Assembly: GCA_963719885.1 (NCBI GenBank)
Contig: CAVRDP010000004.1
Coordinates: 103,015 to 167,014 of the forward strand
Reading direction: 5' to 3'
Source: JANXQG01 sp963719885
GTDB lineage: Bacteria; Planctomycetota; Planctomycetia; Pirellulales; Thermoguttaceae
Length of the DNA: 64,000 nucleotides
Shown one piece after another: positions 36,264-44,317 of this stretch. How positions within the stretch are numbered: position 1 is the first letter of the stretch; each line of letters opens with the position of its first letter. The notes under the pieces are model-generated. The model did not search any database. It was not told the DNA's origin and saw only the letters and a program-made list of their open reading frames with translations. The position numbers and the translations under genes were made by a program.

Positions 36264-36884
36264 ATGAATCTCGCTGTAACCCAACTGGAGATGACGGCCG
36301 GCGGCGCCTGGACGATTGGGAATCAGGAGATTCTCCGCCGTCCGCTGCTGGGGTTCTTTGCCTCGACGCGTTGCCCGGGCGACGTGATTCTGCGGATTTA
36401 CGATACCGCGAGAAAACTTCGGGACGAGGGAATCCCGGTCGTAAGCGGATTCCACACGCCCATGGAAAAAGAGTGTCTCGCCCTGCTCCTGCGGGGCACC
36501 CAGCCGATTGTGATTTGCCCGGCCCGGAGTCTGCATCGCATGCGTATTCCATCGCCCTGGCGGCCGGCGATCGATGCCGGTCGCCTGCTCTTGCTCTCCC
36601 CGTTCGCGGAGCGACACCGCCGTATCACCGCGGAACTTGCCGGGCTGCGCAATCAATTCGTAGCGGAAACGGCCGCCGAGATTTTCATCGCCCACGCCGC
36701 GCCCGGCAGCAAGACCGAGGGCTTTTGCCGGGAATTGATCGCCGCCGGCAAACGCATCCGCACGTTCGACGTTCCCGGAAATGCGGGGCTTGTGGCCCTG
36801 GGCGCACGGCCGTTGAAGCCGGATGCAGCGTTGGCCGCAATTTCCAAGCTGGGCTGTCCAGAGTCGCCTGAGCACGGAACGTAG
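36264..36884 (+). CDS. DprA/Smf-like Rossmann-fold protein
   Basis: 206 residues. The fold signature of DprA/LOG proteins is visible: a G-rich start (FFASTRCPGDVILRIYDTA), LRDEGIPVVSGFHTPMEKEC, QPIVICPARS, then LRNQFVAETAAEIFIAHAAPGSKTEGFCRELIAAGKRIRTFDVPGN in order. It lacks a recognisable SAM or winged-helix extension. It lies 15 bp after the coiled-coil gene and ends the four-gene operon. Short DprA-like proteins occur in several defence islands; DNA or nucleotide binding is likely, and a competence role here is unlikely. Confidence 0.68.
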   Translation: MNLAVTQLEMTAGGAWTIGNQEILRRPLLGFFASTRCPGDVILRIYDTARKLRDEGIPVVSGFHTPMEKECLALLLRGTQPIVICPARSLHRMRIPSPWRPAIDAGRLLLLSPFAERHRRITAELAGLRNQFVAETAAEIFIAHAAPGSKTEGFCRELIAAGKRIRTFDVPGNAGLVALGARPLKPDAALAAISKLGCPESPEHGT

Positions 36885-36971
36885 GAAATGACGATCGAAG
36901 GCAATGAGCATGAACGCGCGTGACCGTCCATCAGCTCCAACGATCCGTCCGCAAGCTCGCAGGCGAGGTGC

Positions 36972-37442
36972 TTAACCAGCTTCGTGGACTACGTTGCACG
37001 GCTTAAGCTTCTGGCGATTTTCTTCCTCGCATTGGAAGAACATTCGCATCAGTTGATCCATGGCACAAGATTGAATAAAGGCTCCGCTCAACCAACGAGA
37101 GACGGTCTCCGGGGCCACGCGAATCCGTTCGGCAAATGTCTTCTGCATCAGGCCGAGTGCCGTGAGTTGGTCCCGGATTTGCTGCGGGGACAGGAGATTC
37201 AAACGCGTGCGCAAGGCCTGCGAGATTTCGTCGTGCGATGCCGCGTCAAAAAAAACTTCACCGCAAGCATTGCACTTCTTGACCTGGAGGCGGGGAACGG
37301 GAAGCCTGTATAGGCGACCATCGTGTTTGATTTCGGCTTCATGCGGGATCGTTACTGAGAGAAGTTCCCCCTGGCCACAAACGGGACACGGGCAGTCAAA
37401 TCGCTTGTCGTAAGCATCAGTGGACTTGTTCATACGAGGCAT
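36972..37442 (-). CDS. MqsA/YgiT-type zinc-finger HTH regulator
   Basis: 156 residues from ATG 37442 (GGAGG 7 bp upstream). Two CxxC pairs (CPCPVCGQG and CNACGE) make the MqsA-type zinc ribbon. The C-terminal half has an HTH (LGLMQKTFAERIRVAPETVS, then RWLSGAF). MqsA proteins are antitoxins and autorepressors, but no MqsR-like toxin lies beside it, so it may act as a lone regulator, possibly of the convergent defence operon. A promoter and operator-like dyad are visible upstream. Confidence 0.8.
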   Translation of the reverse strand: MPRMNKSTDAYDKRFDCPCPVCGQGELLSVTIPHEAEIKHDGRLYRLPVPRLQVKKCNACGEVFFDAASHDEISQALRTRLNLLSPQQIRDQLTALGLMQKTFAERIRVAPETVSRWLSGAFIQSCAMDQLMRMFFQCEEENRQKLKPCNVVHEAG

Positions 37443-37496
37443 GTTGTTGCCTCCGCGAGCGGACAACCCGATCCAAGAAGTTTCGGACAATATCTA

Positions 37497-37527
37497 AGCA
37501 TATTCCGTCACTTGATATATGTCAAGT
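37497..37527 (-). promoter_or_regulatory. Promoter with operator-like dyad for the MqsA-like gene
   Basis: On the minus strand TTGACA (37520-37525), a 17-bp spacer and TATGCT (37497-37502). The dyad ACTTGA/TCAAGT (37510-37527) overlaps the -35 box, as expected for an autorepressor site. Confidence 0.65.
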
Positions 37528-37645
37528 CGGCATACTGCAACCATATCAATGAAAAAAACAGCCGCGATAACCGGCATTGACTATAGTGACCTTACACGAC
37601 CTGGTCTAGTCAAAAGGGAACAGCGCGGGCGGGAACGCGCCGGTC

Positions 37646-39271
37646 CTACGACCCCTGGAGCTCGCACGGCAGCCGGATGCACATTTCCAGGGCGTCGGGG
37701 CCGTCGTCATGCTCGGCCAGCGGGAAATCCATGAGCTGATCGACCAGCAGGCGGCAGCCGGGCGAATCGGCCTTGAAGCGCAATTCCCGGTTGATCACGT
37801 ACTGGCTCAGCCGCCGGATGCGGGCGATCTTGGGCACGCCCTCGGTCATCATCTTCCACAGCGGCCAGCGCGTGTCGAACTGCTCGCCGCACTGCCGAAG
37901 GAACTCATGCACCAGCAACTCCTGGAACTGCTCGGCCTCGATGCCGACGAAATCGGGCCGCTTCTCGTCGCAAAAAACCACCGTCTTGCGGACGATCTGG
38001 TCCAGGGGAATCCGCTCCACAATCGCGTCCACGTAGAGCAGATTGTTCTCGCCGAAGCCTATGAAGACGATCGCCGAATAGTCGCCCGGCTTGTCGCTGC
38101 GGCCCTTGCTGGCATCGACACAGACCACCCCCAGGTCAAATTTCTTCGGCCATTTCTCCGGCGGGACCCAGATCCAGTCGCCGAACAGTTCGGGGGCCCA
38201 CTCGGCCGCCGAGGCCTCGGCCGGATCCTGCTGGTACAGGGCCGCATAGGCGCGGGGGTCCTGCCGGCGAATGATTTCCAGGTCGGCCGCCGATTTGAAG
38301 GCAGGCCAAAGCGGTTCGCCCGGCTTGCGGTCGTCGCACGGGTCGGCTGGCCCTTCCCCGCGGACCGCCGGCAGGCAGAGAATCTCCCACTGGTCGGCCG
38401 AACGGTCGGCCATCTTTCGCAAAAGCCGGCCGGCCAGGTCGTCGCGGTGCCAGCGGGTGTGGGTGAGCACGATCCAGGCATGCGCCGAGAGCCGCGGGTA
38501 GAGGTCGTGCGTGTACCACTCCCAGACCCGCTGGCGTATGACCGGGCTGTCGGCGTCCTCGTGCTTGCCGAACGGGTCGTCGACAATCGCGCCGTCGGCC
38601 GGATTGCCCGCGATCGAATTGCCCACTCCGGCCGAGCGCAGGCTGCCGCGGTGGCCGACGATTTCGAAAAAGCCCTTCGTGCGGCGGGCCCGCATCCTGG
38701 GACCGGAACCCTTCACCCCGACCATGGGTACATGGCGCCCGCCCTCTCCCAAAGGGCGAGGGGAGCGATACGCCCTCACCCCGACCATGGGTACACGGTG
38801 CCCGCCCTCTCCCAAAGGGCGAGGGGAGCCGTTGAGCCCCTCGCCGGAAAAGAGAGGGGAGTTGGCGAGCCGCGTCTTGGAAAAGACCCGCGCATAGGCG
38901 TCGCCGGCCATGATCCGCTGCACGTCGCGGTTCATACTTACGGCCAGGTCGTAGGTGTGGCTGGCGCAAATCAGCCGCAAGTCGGGATTGCGGCCCAACA
39001 CGAAGGCCGGAAAGCGGCGCGAGACCAGTTCGCTCTTGCCGTGCTGGGGCGGCATGAAGACCATCAGCCGCGGGCAGAGGCCCGCGGCCACGCGGTCCAG
39101 CCTCTTGGCCAACTCCTCATGATGCCAGTTGATCGCGTAGTCCGGCTTGCTGTAGGTCGTAAACGCCAGCAGGTTCTGCCGCGCTTCGCCCTGCAGAAGC
39201 GTCTCATTTCGATGAAAACCTGAATGTCGGTCATGGTTTAGTGGAACGGTTCCAACCTCCTCAAAACGCAC
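37646..39271 (-). CDS. Phage-type terminase large subunit with in-frame repeat inserts
   Basis: 541 residues from GTG 39271. The ATPase has Walker A MPPQHGKSE (residues 73-81) and a downstream WIVLTHTRWHRDDLAGRL. The nuclease domain starts with GVVCVDASKG and ends near DGPDALE. Residues about 137-190 are two tandem GC-rich palindromes, each with an ACCATG dyad, read as PRPLGEGGHRVPMVGVRA and PRPLGEGGRHVPMVGVKG. An alternative start at ATG 39234, which has a good GAGGAGG site, would need a frameshift. The small-subunit-like gene upstream overlaps it. No other packaging or capsid genes follow. Confidence 0.85.
   Translation of the reverse strand: MRFEEVGTVPLNHDRHSGFHRNETLLQGEARQNLLAFTTYSKPDYAINWHHEELAKRLDRVAAGLCPRLMVFMPPQHGKSELVSRRFPAFVLGRNPDLRLICASHTYDLAVSMNRDVQRIMAGDAYARVFSKTRLANSPLFSGEGLNGSPRPLGEGGHRVPMVGVRAYRSPRPLGEGGRHVPMVGVKGSGPRMRARRTKGFFEIVGHRGSLRSAGVGNSIAGNPADGAIVDDPFGKHEDADSPVIRQRVWEWYTHDLYPRLSAHAWIVLTHTRWHRDDLAGRLLRKMADRSADQWEILCLPAVRGEGPADPCDDRKPGEPLWPAFKSAADLEIIRRQDPRAYAALYQQDPAEASAAEWAPELFGDWIWVPPEKWPKKFDLGVVCVDASKGRSDKPGDYSAIVFIGFGENNLLYVDAIVERIPLDQIVRKTVVFCDEKRPDFVGIEAEQFQELLVHEFLRQCGEQFDTRWPLWKMMTEGVPKIARIRRLSQYVINRELRFKADSPGCRLLVDQLMDFPLAEHDDGPDALEMCIRLPCELQGS
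38703..38840 (-). repeat. Two tandem GC-rich palindromes with ACCATG dyads inside the terminase
   Basis: Minus-strand copies of the palindrome (CCCCTCGCCC / GGGAGAGGGC) are each followed by the dyad: 38721-38736 (GCCATG variant arm) and 38784-38799 (ACCGTG variant arm). Unit spacing is 63 bp, so the reading frame is kept. Confidence 0.88.
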
Positions 39272-40268
39272 AATTTCTGGGGTCCGTGTAGCGATCGTAT
39301 TTGTGTTTTCTCGCGGCCCGCTCGCGCATCCGAGCCCTATATTGTTCCGCCGCAGTGAGCGGCGGGGCCTCGACCTTTTCGGGGTTTTCCACCGGAGCGA
39401 GCGTTGCCGCAGCCGTCACGGCAGTCTCAGCCTCGGCCGCCTCGGGTGGAGATTCCCGCTCCGCAGGGTTCTTTTGCGATTCCGCCTCGCCGGCCGGCGG
39501 CTGGGGGTCGCCGGGGGCCGTCCGCTGCGTCTCGGGGGCCGGGGCTTCCGCGTTCTGGGCGTCGATCTTGGCCTGCAGTCGGAGCTTATGCGCGGTGAAC
39601 TGCTCGTCATTCATGTTGCCCAGGTCCTCGTTGGTCAGCAACGGCCGTTCGAACTTCACGCCCTCGCGCTTGCGCTTCGCCCGCAAGCGGCTGTCGATGA
39701 CAAAGAGCTGGTCGTCGTCGAAGTTCTCGAACTCGTCGGACGTGAGCCTTTCCAGGTCGTCGTCGCTGAGGTTGGCCAGGGAGGCCGGTCCGCCGCCGGG
39801 GCCCGCCGCCTCGCTGCATTCCAGCTCGGCGAGGCGTTGTTCGAGTACTTCGATGCGGCCCTCGACCTTCATGGCCTGGGCCAGGTAGCCGGCGTTGCCG
39901 GTCTGGGTTTCGCTGCGCAGCGAGTTTTTCTCCTTTGCCGCGGCGGGGTCGCCGGCCGGGCCGGTGGTCTCGACGACCCGCACTTGCTTATCGGCCTGCG
40001 AGCGGCGCCAGGCATTGAGGAGCTCGCCGGAAATCGCCCGCAGGCGCTCGATCTTCCTGCGGATCGCTTCCGCCGGGTCGATGGTTTTCCGGGCCGCGCG
40101 CTTCCGCCGCAGGGCCCGCACCCATTTGCCGACGGTGGATTGGTTGACGCCGGTCCTCTCGCTGATTTCACGGTAGCTCAGGCCCTGCCGCGCGAGCCTG
40201 GCGACCTCGGCCCGCTGGGCCTGCTTCGCCGGCCGGGGCGCGGCCGCATCGTCGTTGGACTTGTTCAT
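39261..40268 (-). CDS. Terminase small subunit-like HTH protein
   Basis: 335 residues from ATG 40268 (GGGGGA upstream). An N-terminal HTH (EVARLARQGLSYREISERTG, then VNQSTVGKWVRALRRK) is followed by charged helices and a Pro/Ala/Glu-rich low-complexity tail (about residues 250-310). It overlaps the terminase large subunit start by 11 bp. The HTH resembles resolvase/Trip1-type domains. Small-subunit function is inferred from the pairing. Confidence 0.65.
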   Translation of the reverse strand: MNKSNDDAAAPRPAKQAQRAEVARLARQGLSYREISERTGVNQSTVGKWVRALRRKRAARKTIDPAEAIRRKIERLRAISGELLNAWRRSQADKQVRVVETTGPAGDPAAAKEKNSLRSETQTGNAGYLAQAMKVEGRIEVLEQRLAELECSEAAGPGGGPASLANLSDDDLERLTSDEFENFDDDQLFVIDSRLRAKRKREGVKFERPLLTNEDLGNMNDEQFTAHKLRLQAKIDAQNAEAPAPETQRTAPGDPQPPAGEAESQKNPAERESPPEAAEAETAVTAAATLAPVENPEKVEAPPLTAAEQYRARMRERAARKHKYDRYTDPRNCAF

Positions 40269-40305
40269 GATTCCCCCGTTTTCGTGGTTGGTGAAACTGC
40301 GGGCC

Positions 40306-40399
40306 GCCGCGGCCTTGTCGTTACCCACAAGTCCTGAAGCGACCCCATCCAGCTTGCCTGGATGGGGTCTGAAAGATGTGGGTAACGATAAGCCGCGGC
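40306..40399. repeat. REP-type hairpin nested inside a larger inverted repeat
   Basis: Outer arms 40306-40329 (ending TCGTTACCCACA) and 40377-40399 (TGTGGGTAACGA) enclose a hairpin with perfect 12-bp arms around CTTGC (40341-40369). This hairpin is the same core as the arrays flanking the transposase at 31.4-32.2 kb. Confidence 0.9.
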
Positions 40400-40633
40400 A
40401 GGGCCTGCCGCCGGCGTGTATAGTTGTGGTTACTTATCCACTGAGTCCCGCACCTAATAATACGAATTTGCCGAGGTTTTGCTAAAGTCGGCAGCGTGGA
40501 ATTCCCGGATAACCGCGTTATTCCTCGGGAAAACAGGGAGAACGATTGGGCAACTTGCGCACGGCAAAAAAGCGCGCAAACTCCACCCGCCGCCTCGTCT
40601 CGCGCGTGCAAGCGCGGCGCGGCGCGGGAAAGC

Positions 40634-41648
40634 GCCGAGCGTTGCACGCTGCGGAAAGAGGCCAAAAGGCTGTCCATACTTGAATGCCATAACTGCCGCC
40701 GACGAGTGGACTTGCGACCGAATCGCGGACGCCGAACCGTTCATTTTCCGGTTTCCTGCGTACTTATTAGGTGCGCATGATGCTGCCGCCGAGCAATAGC
40801 GGGGCTTTTCATGCGCAGCCAGGCCGGAAGACGAGGTTTGCGGAGAAATCACCGCGACACCCGCTGCGGGCGCGAAGTATTTAGTAAATACGGATTTACA
40901 GGAATAACTGTAGTTGTCCCCAGCGAATAATAATCGGATACGGTTCTTTGTTCTTTGGCAATTCGGTTCTGCGGCGCGGCAGGTCATCCGCGTCGCGCGG
41001 TCCGGGGCAGGAAAAGCCACCTGCCCCGGCCAGGGCACCGGCCTGGACACGTGGCACGGTGCTGACAGAAAAAGGAAAGGCGAGCGAGGACGGAACGCTA
41101 ATGAACACTAAGTATCACTAATAACACAAGAGTAGTGTCAATCGGAGAAGATTAGTGTTGCAGGAGTTCTGTCCCCGTCGGTGCGCACGCTTAATTCCAA
41201 ACTACTGGGGATCGAGTAGAAAAAAACGGAATTTCTTGACCAAGCGTTCCAGGTCTCATCGCACAAAAGAAAACGAACTTGCCTAGCTTACCAAAAATGT
41301 GGTCAAGAGTGGCCAAGTGTAGCCGAAAGTAGTCAAAAGTAGTCAAACGTGGCCGAAAGTGGTCTAAACGTAGCCGAAATGCCACCCATCCAAGTTGTGT
41401 ATTAAGACCACTTGCTAGAGTGTCAAGCCATCGTTTTTCCCTGGTTTTCTTCATACAGTCGACGCCCTTTGGAGGAATAGAATTGCACTATCCTGGGGAT
41501 AAAACGGCCGAGAAATCGTGAAAAAGGCGATTTTGGCAACGAATGTGTCGGGGCAAGCTCGGAAGTCCACCCTATATGGTGGTCGGCTGCTTGGATTCCC
41601 AGCCTCGGAAAGCTGGCACAATGCGTTTTTCAGAATTTAGTTCTTGCA
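40634..41648 (+). repeat. 1-kb dispersed repeat, copy A
   Basis: About 1015 bp that matches 59363-60374 in inverted orientation over its whole length, with scattered differences. It includes the CTGCGGAAAG start, a word pair AACACTAA/CTAATG, an iteron array (41299-41380) and ends at TTTAGTTCTTGCA. I see no supported gene in it. One short frame (LRKEAKRLS.LECHNCRRR) is conserved between copies. Confidence 0.85.
41299..41380 (+). repeat. Iteron-like array of eight 10-11-bp units
   Basis: Eight contiguous units of consensus GTRGYCRAAN, such as GTAGTCAAAA, GTAGTCAAAC and GTGGCCGAAA. Six are exactly 10 bp and the last two are 11 bp, so the units lie on one face of the helix. Confidence 0.9.
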
Positions 41649-41668
41649 GGGATTGCTCTTTTGTTCTT

Positions 41669-42607
41669 TCACTTCCCACTTGGGCACGTAACCTCCAGGT
41701 AATCAGCCACCGGGCGTCCAACCTGCCGCCACTCGTCGTGGGAGATTTCCACCGGCCTGGCAGCGGCCTTTTCTTCTGCCGATAGGCGAACGTCGCCGCA
41801 CCCGGCCAGTACGACGATGCGATCGTTCGGATCGCCCAAGCGGCGGCGGACCCGCTGCGGCGTGCCAAGCCCGTAGGCAACATGCCCCGAGCCGCAGACG
41901 ACGACCGCCTTGCGATGGCGGCCGGCTTCAGAGCGAAGATAATCGGTCAAGGCGGCGGACATGGCTTCATCGCGAGCGACTTGGGCCTCGATCATGGGAC
42001 GCAGCCTCTCGGGCGACGCCGCTATATGGACCATCAACTGGGCCGCAAGGAGTTTCTTGTAGACCGGATCCTTGAAATCCATCTCCGCAGGGAGTTGTTT
42101 GCGTAGTTTCGGGTCGAGCCGGTCGACGCCGCCGGAACGCGCCACGGCGCGGATGACTTCGGGACTTGGACTTAGCCCGATTACTGGGGCCTTGGCGTTG
42201 CGTGCCGCCGCCAGCACGGGGCGGTACTGCTGGTAGCTCGGCCAGCGCTTCGCCCAGTTAATGGCCGCGGCCAGGCCCTCAAAATCGATCTCACCGCGGT
42301 TGAAACGATCGATGCTCGGCTGCTGGGAAACCTCGAGCGGCTCCAGGGCCACGACCAGCAATGCCCCTTGCCGGGCCAAATCGGCGATCAGCTTTGCCTG
42401 GGTAGCGTGGTGTCGCTCGAGCGTGTGACGCTCGCCCAGATAGACCACGCGGGCCTTGCCCAGATCCGCGACGACGTCGGCATACTCAGCCGGCTCGCCT
42501 TCGCAGGCATCGATCCAAAGCAGAGGCCGGTCGGCAGCGGTGGCGGAAAGCGGAAACAGCATGAGGACCGCCGCAGCAAGGATTCTCACTACGAAGCATG
42601 ATTTCAT
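41669..42607 (-). CDS. ChaN-family haem-binding protein
   Basis: 312 residues with a signal peptide. It has the ChaN/Tiki-like fold signature: KARVVYLGERHTLERHHATQ (GEXH), LLVVALEPLEVSQQPSID, NWAKRWPSYQQYRPVL and VVVCGSGHVAYGLGTPQRVR. ChaN-type proteins bind haem or iron at the cell surface; others of the fold act as proteases. It is separated by only 8 bp from the DUF1080 gene on the same strand. Confidence 0.8.
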   Translation of the reverse strand: MKSCFVVRILAAAVLMLFPLSATAADRPLLWIDACEGEPAEYADVVADLGKARVVYLGERHTLERHHATQAKLIADLARQGALLVVALEPLEVSQQPSIDRFNRGEIDFEGLAAAINWAKRWPSYQQYRPVLAAARNAKAPVIGLSPSPEVIRAVARSGGVDRLDPKLRKQLPAEMDFKDPVYKKLLAAQLMVHIAASPERLRPMIEAQVARDEAMSAALTDYLRSEAGRHRKAVVVCGSGHVAYGLGTPQRVRRRLGDPNDRIVVLAGCGDVRLSAEEKAAARPVEISHDEWRQVGRPVADYLEVTCPSGK

Positions 42608-42614
42608 CGCCGCC

Positions 42615-43406
42615 CTACTCTTCCAATTTCAAGGGGCGGATCCAGATATTGCGAAACCGCACCGCCGAATTGTGGTATTGAAGCGCCAACGGGCCGGTGG
42701 ACTCAAAGGAATCGTACGTGGCCACGGCGCGATGCTTCATTGGTCCCAGCGAGGCCTTGTGATATTGCACGAGGACGCCGTTCCAAAACGCGGTGAAGTA
42801 GGCCGGCCGAATGAGCTTCTTGCCCTCGAAACGCGGCGACTCCCAGACAATATCGTAGGTTTGCCATTCGCCCGGCTTCCGCGCCACGTTGACCAGCGGC
42901 GGCGTCTGACCGTAAATGGCGCCGGCAATGCCGTCGGCATAGATCAGGCTGTCGTGTGATTCGATGATCTGCAACTCGTACTTGCCGAAGAAAAGGATGC
43001 CGCTGTTGCCCCAGTTCATGGGTCCGCCGTCGTCCTTTGCAGGCGTGGCCCACTCGACGTGCAATTGACAATCGCCGAAACTGCGTTTGGTGCGGAGTTC
43101 GCCCGTCTTGAAAATGTTGATCGCGCCATCCTCGATTCCGCCAGCTTTTCCACCGGTCCATTGGTCGAGGTTACGGCCGTCGAATAAGACGATGGCGTCG
43201 GCCGGCGGCTGTCCGGCCTCGCGGCCGGGGGCGACCAGCGGCGGCTGGGGGCGGTCGCGGTCGTGAACCCGCCACTTCGAGCCGGGCAGGAAAGGCGTGT
43301 CCGTGTAGCCGGGACGATCTGCGGCAAAAAGGTTGGCGGCAAACAACAGGATCGCGGTTGGGAGGACGAGCTTGCGGAGTTGTAGGGTGGAAGTGTTGCA
43401 CGGCAT
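42615..43406 (-). CDS. DUF1080 (3-keto-disaccharide hydrolase-type) secreted protein
   Basis: 263 residues with a signal peptide (LVLPTAILLFAANLFAAD). The concanavalin-like domain has VLFDGRNLDQWTGG, FGDCQLHVEWATP, GNSGILFFGKYELQIIESH, AIYGQTPPLVNVARKPGEWQ and IWIRPL, all DUF1080 hallmarks. The domain hydrolyses glycosidic bonds of 3-keto sugars or binds glycans, and is much expanded in planctomycetes. ATG 43406 gives the signal peptide. Confidence 0.9.
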   Translation of the reverse strand: MPCNTSTLQLRKLVLPTAILLFAANLFAADRPGYTDTPFLPGSKWRVHDRDRPQPPLVAPGREAGQPPADAIVLFDGRNLDQWTGGKAGGIEDGAINIFKTGELRTKRSFGDCQLHVEWATPAKDDGGPMNWGNSGILFFGKYELQIIESHDSLIYADGIAGAIYGQTPPLVNVARKPGEWQTYDIVWESPRFEGKKLIRPAYFTAFWNGVLVQYHKASLGPMKHRAVATYDSFESTGPLALQYHNSAVRFRNIWIRPLKLEE

Positions 43407-43474
43407 GGGATAGGGGGTCCTTTCGTTTGGCTGAGATGGGAATGGCCGGGTGTTATTATACCATGCCGGCAAAT

Positions 43475-44317
43475 CTATCCAAACCGCCCAGTCAGATAGT
43501 CCTCGGTCTCTTTCTTTGCGGGGCAAGTGAACAAGGCCTGGGTGGGGCGGAATTCGATGAGGATGCCTTCGAAAAGAAACGCCGTATGGTCCGACACCCG
43601 CGCGGCCTGCTGCATGTTGTGCGTGACGATGATGATCGTGTACTCGCCCCGCAACTCCCCGATCAGGTCCTCGACGCGGGTCGTCGAACGGGGGTCGAGC
43701 GCCGAACAAGGCTCATCCATGAGAATGATCTCGGGATGCACCGCGATGGCCCGAGCGATGCACAAACGCTGGTGCTGGCCGCCGGAGAGCCCGAGGGCCG
43801 ACTGGTGCAGCCGGTCCTTGACCTCGTCCCACAGGGCGGCCCGATGAAGGCTCTTTTCCACCGCCTCGTCCAGCGTGCGGCGGTCGTGGACACCGCCGAT
43901 CCGCAAGCCGTAGGCGACATTTTCATAGATCGACTTGGCAAAAGGCGTCGGCCTCTGGAAGACCATGCCGACCTTTTGCCGCAGTTCGATCACGTCGGTC
44001 GAGCGGTCGAGGATCTGCTGGCCATCGACCAAGATGCTGCCGGTGGTGTGGATGTCGTCGATCAGGTCGTTCATGCGGTTCAGGCAGCGCAGCAAGGTCG
44101 ACTTGCCGCAGCCCGAGGGACCGATCAAGGCCGTGACCTGGTTGCGGGGGAAGTTGATGGTAACATCCTTCAGGGCCTGGTTGCGGCCGTAGAAGAGCGA
44201 CAAGTCTTCGACTTGCACGATCGCGTCTTGCACGCTGGCGGCAGGATGCACGGCAACTTCGATCTTGCGAGCTTGCGGCGTGCTGGGGGCAGGGTCGTCC
44301 ATCGTGAATCTCGTCAT
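43475..44317 (-). CDS. pstB: Phosphate ABC transporter ATP-binding protein
   Basis: 280 residues. Walker A GPSGCGKST, Q-loop FQRPTPF, signature LSGGQHQR, Walker B IILMDEPCSALDP and the switch THNMQQA, all in PstB order. Its start overlaps the pstA stop as ATGA (44314-44317). An N-terminal extension of about 30 residues precedes the ABC domain. A later ATG at 44302 is possible. Confidence 0.95.
   Translation of the reverse strand: MTRFTMDDPAPSTPQARKIEVAVHPAASVQDAIVQVEDLSLFYGRNQALKDVTINFPRNQVTALIGPSGCGKSTLLRCLNRMNDLIDDIHTTGSILVDGQQILDRSTDVIELRQKVGMVFQRPTPFAKSIYENVAYGLRIGGVHDRRTLDEAVEKSLHRAALWDEVKDRLHQSALGLSGGQHQRLCIARAIAVHPEIILMDEPCSALDPRSTTRVEDLIGELRGEYTIIIVTHNMQQAARVSDHTAFLFEGILIEFRPTQALFTCPAKKETEDYLTGRFG

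Noticed and set aside
36885..36971. Possible small gene after the DprA-like gene (ERVTVHQLQRSVRKLAGEVL)
   Set aside because: Needs a frameshift and has no recognised family; could be chance.
37709..39223. A 504-codon plus-strand frame
   Set aside because: Antisense to the terminase large subunit; no domain and GC-driven composition.
40454..41050. Minus-strand frame of 198 codons within repeat A
   Set aside because: Not conserved as protein in repeat B and has atypical composition.
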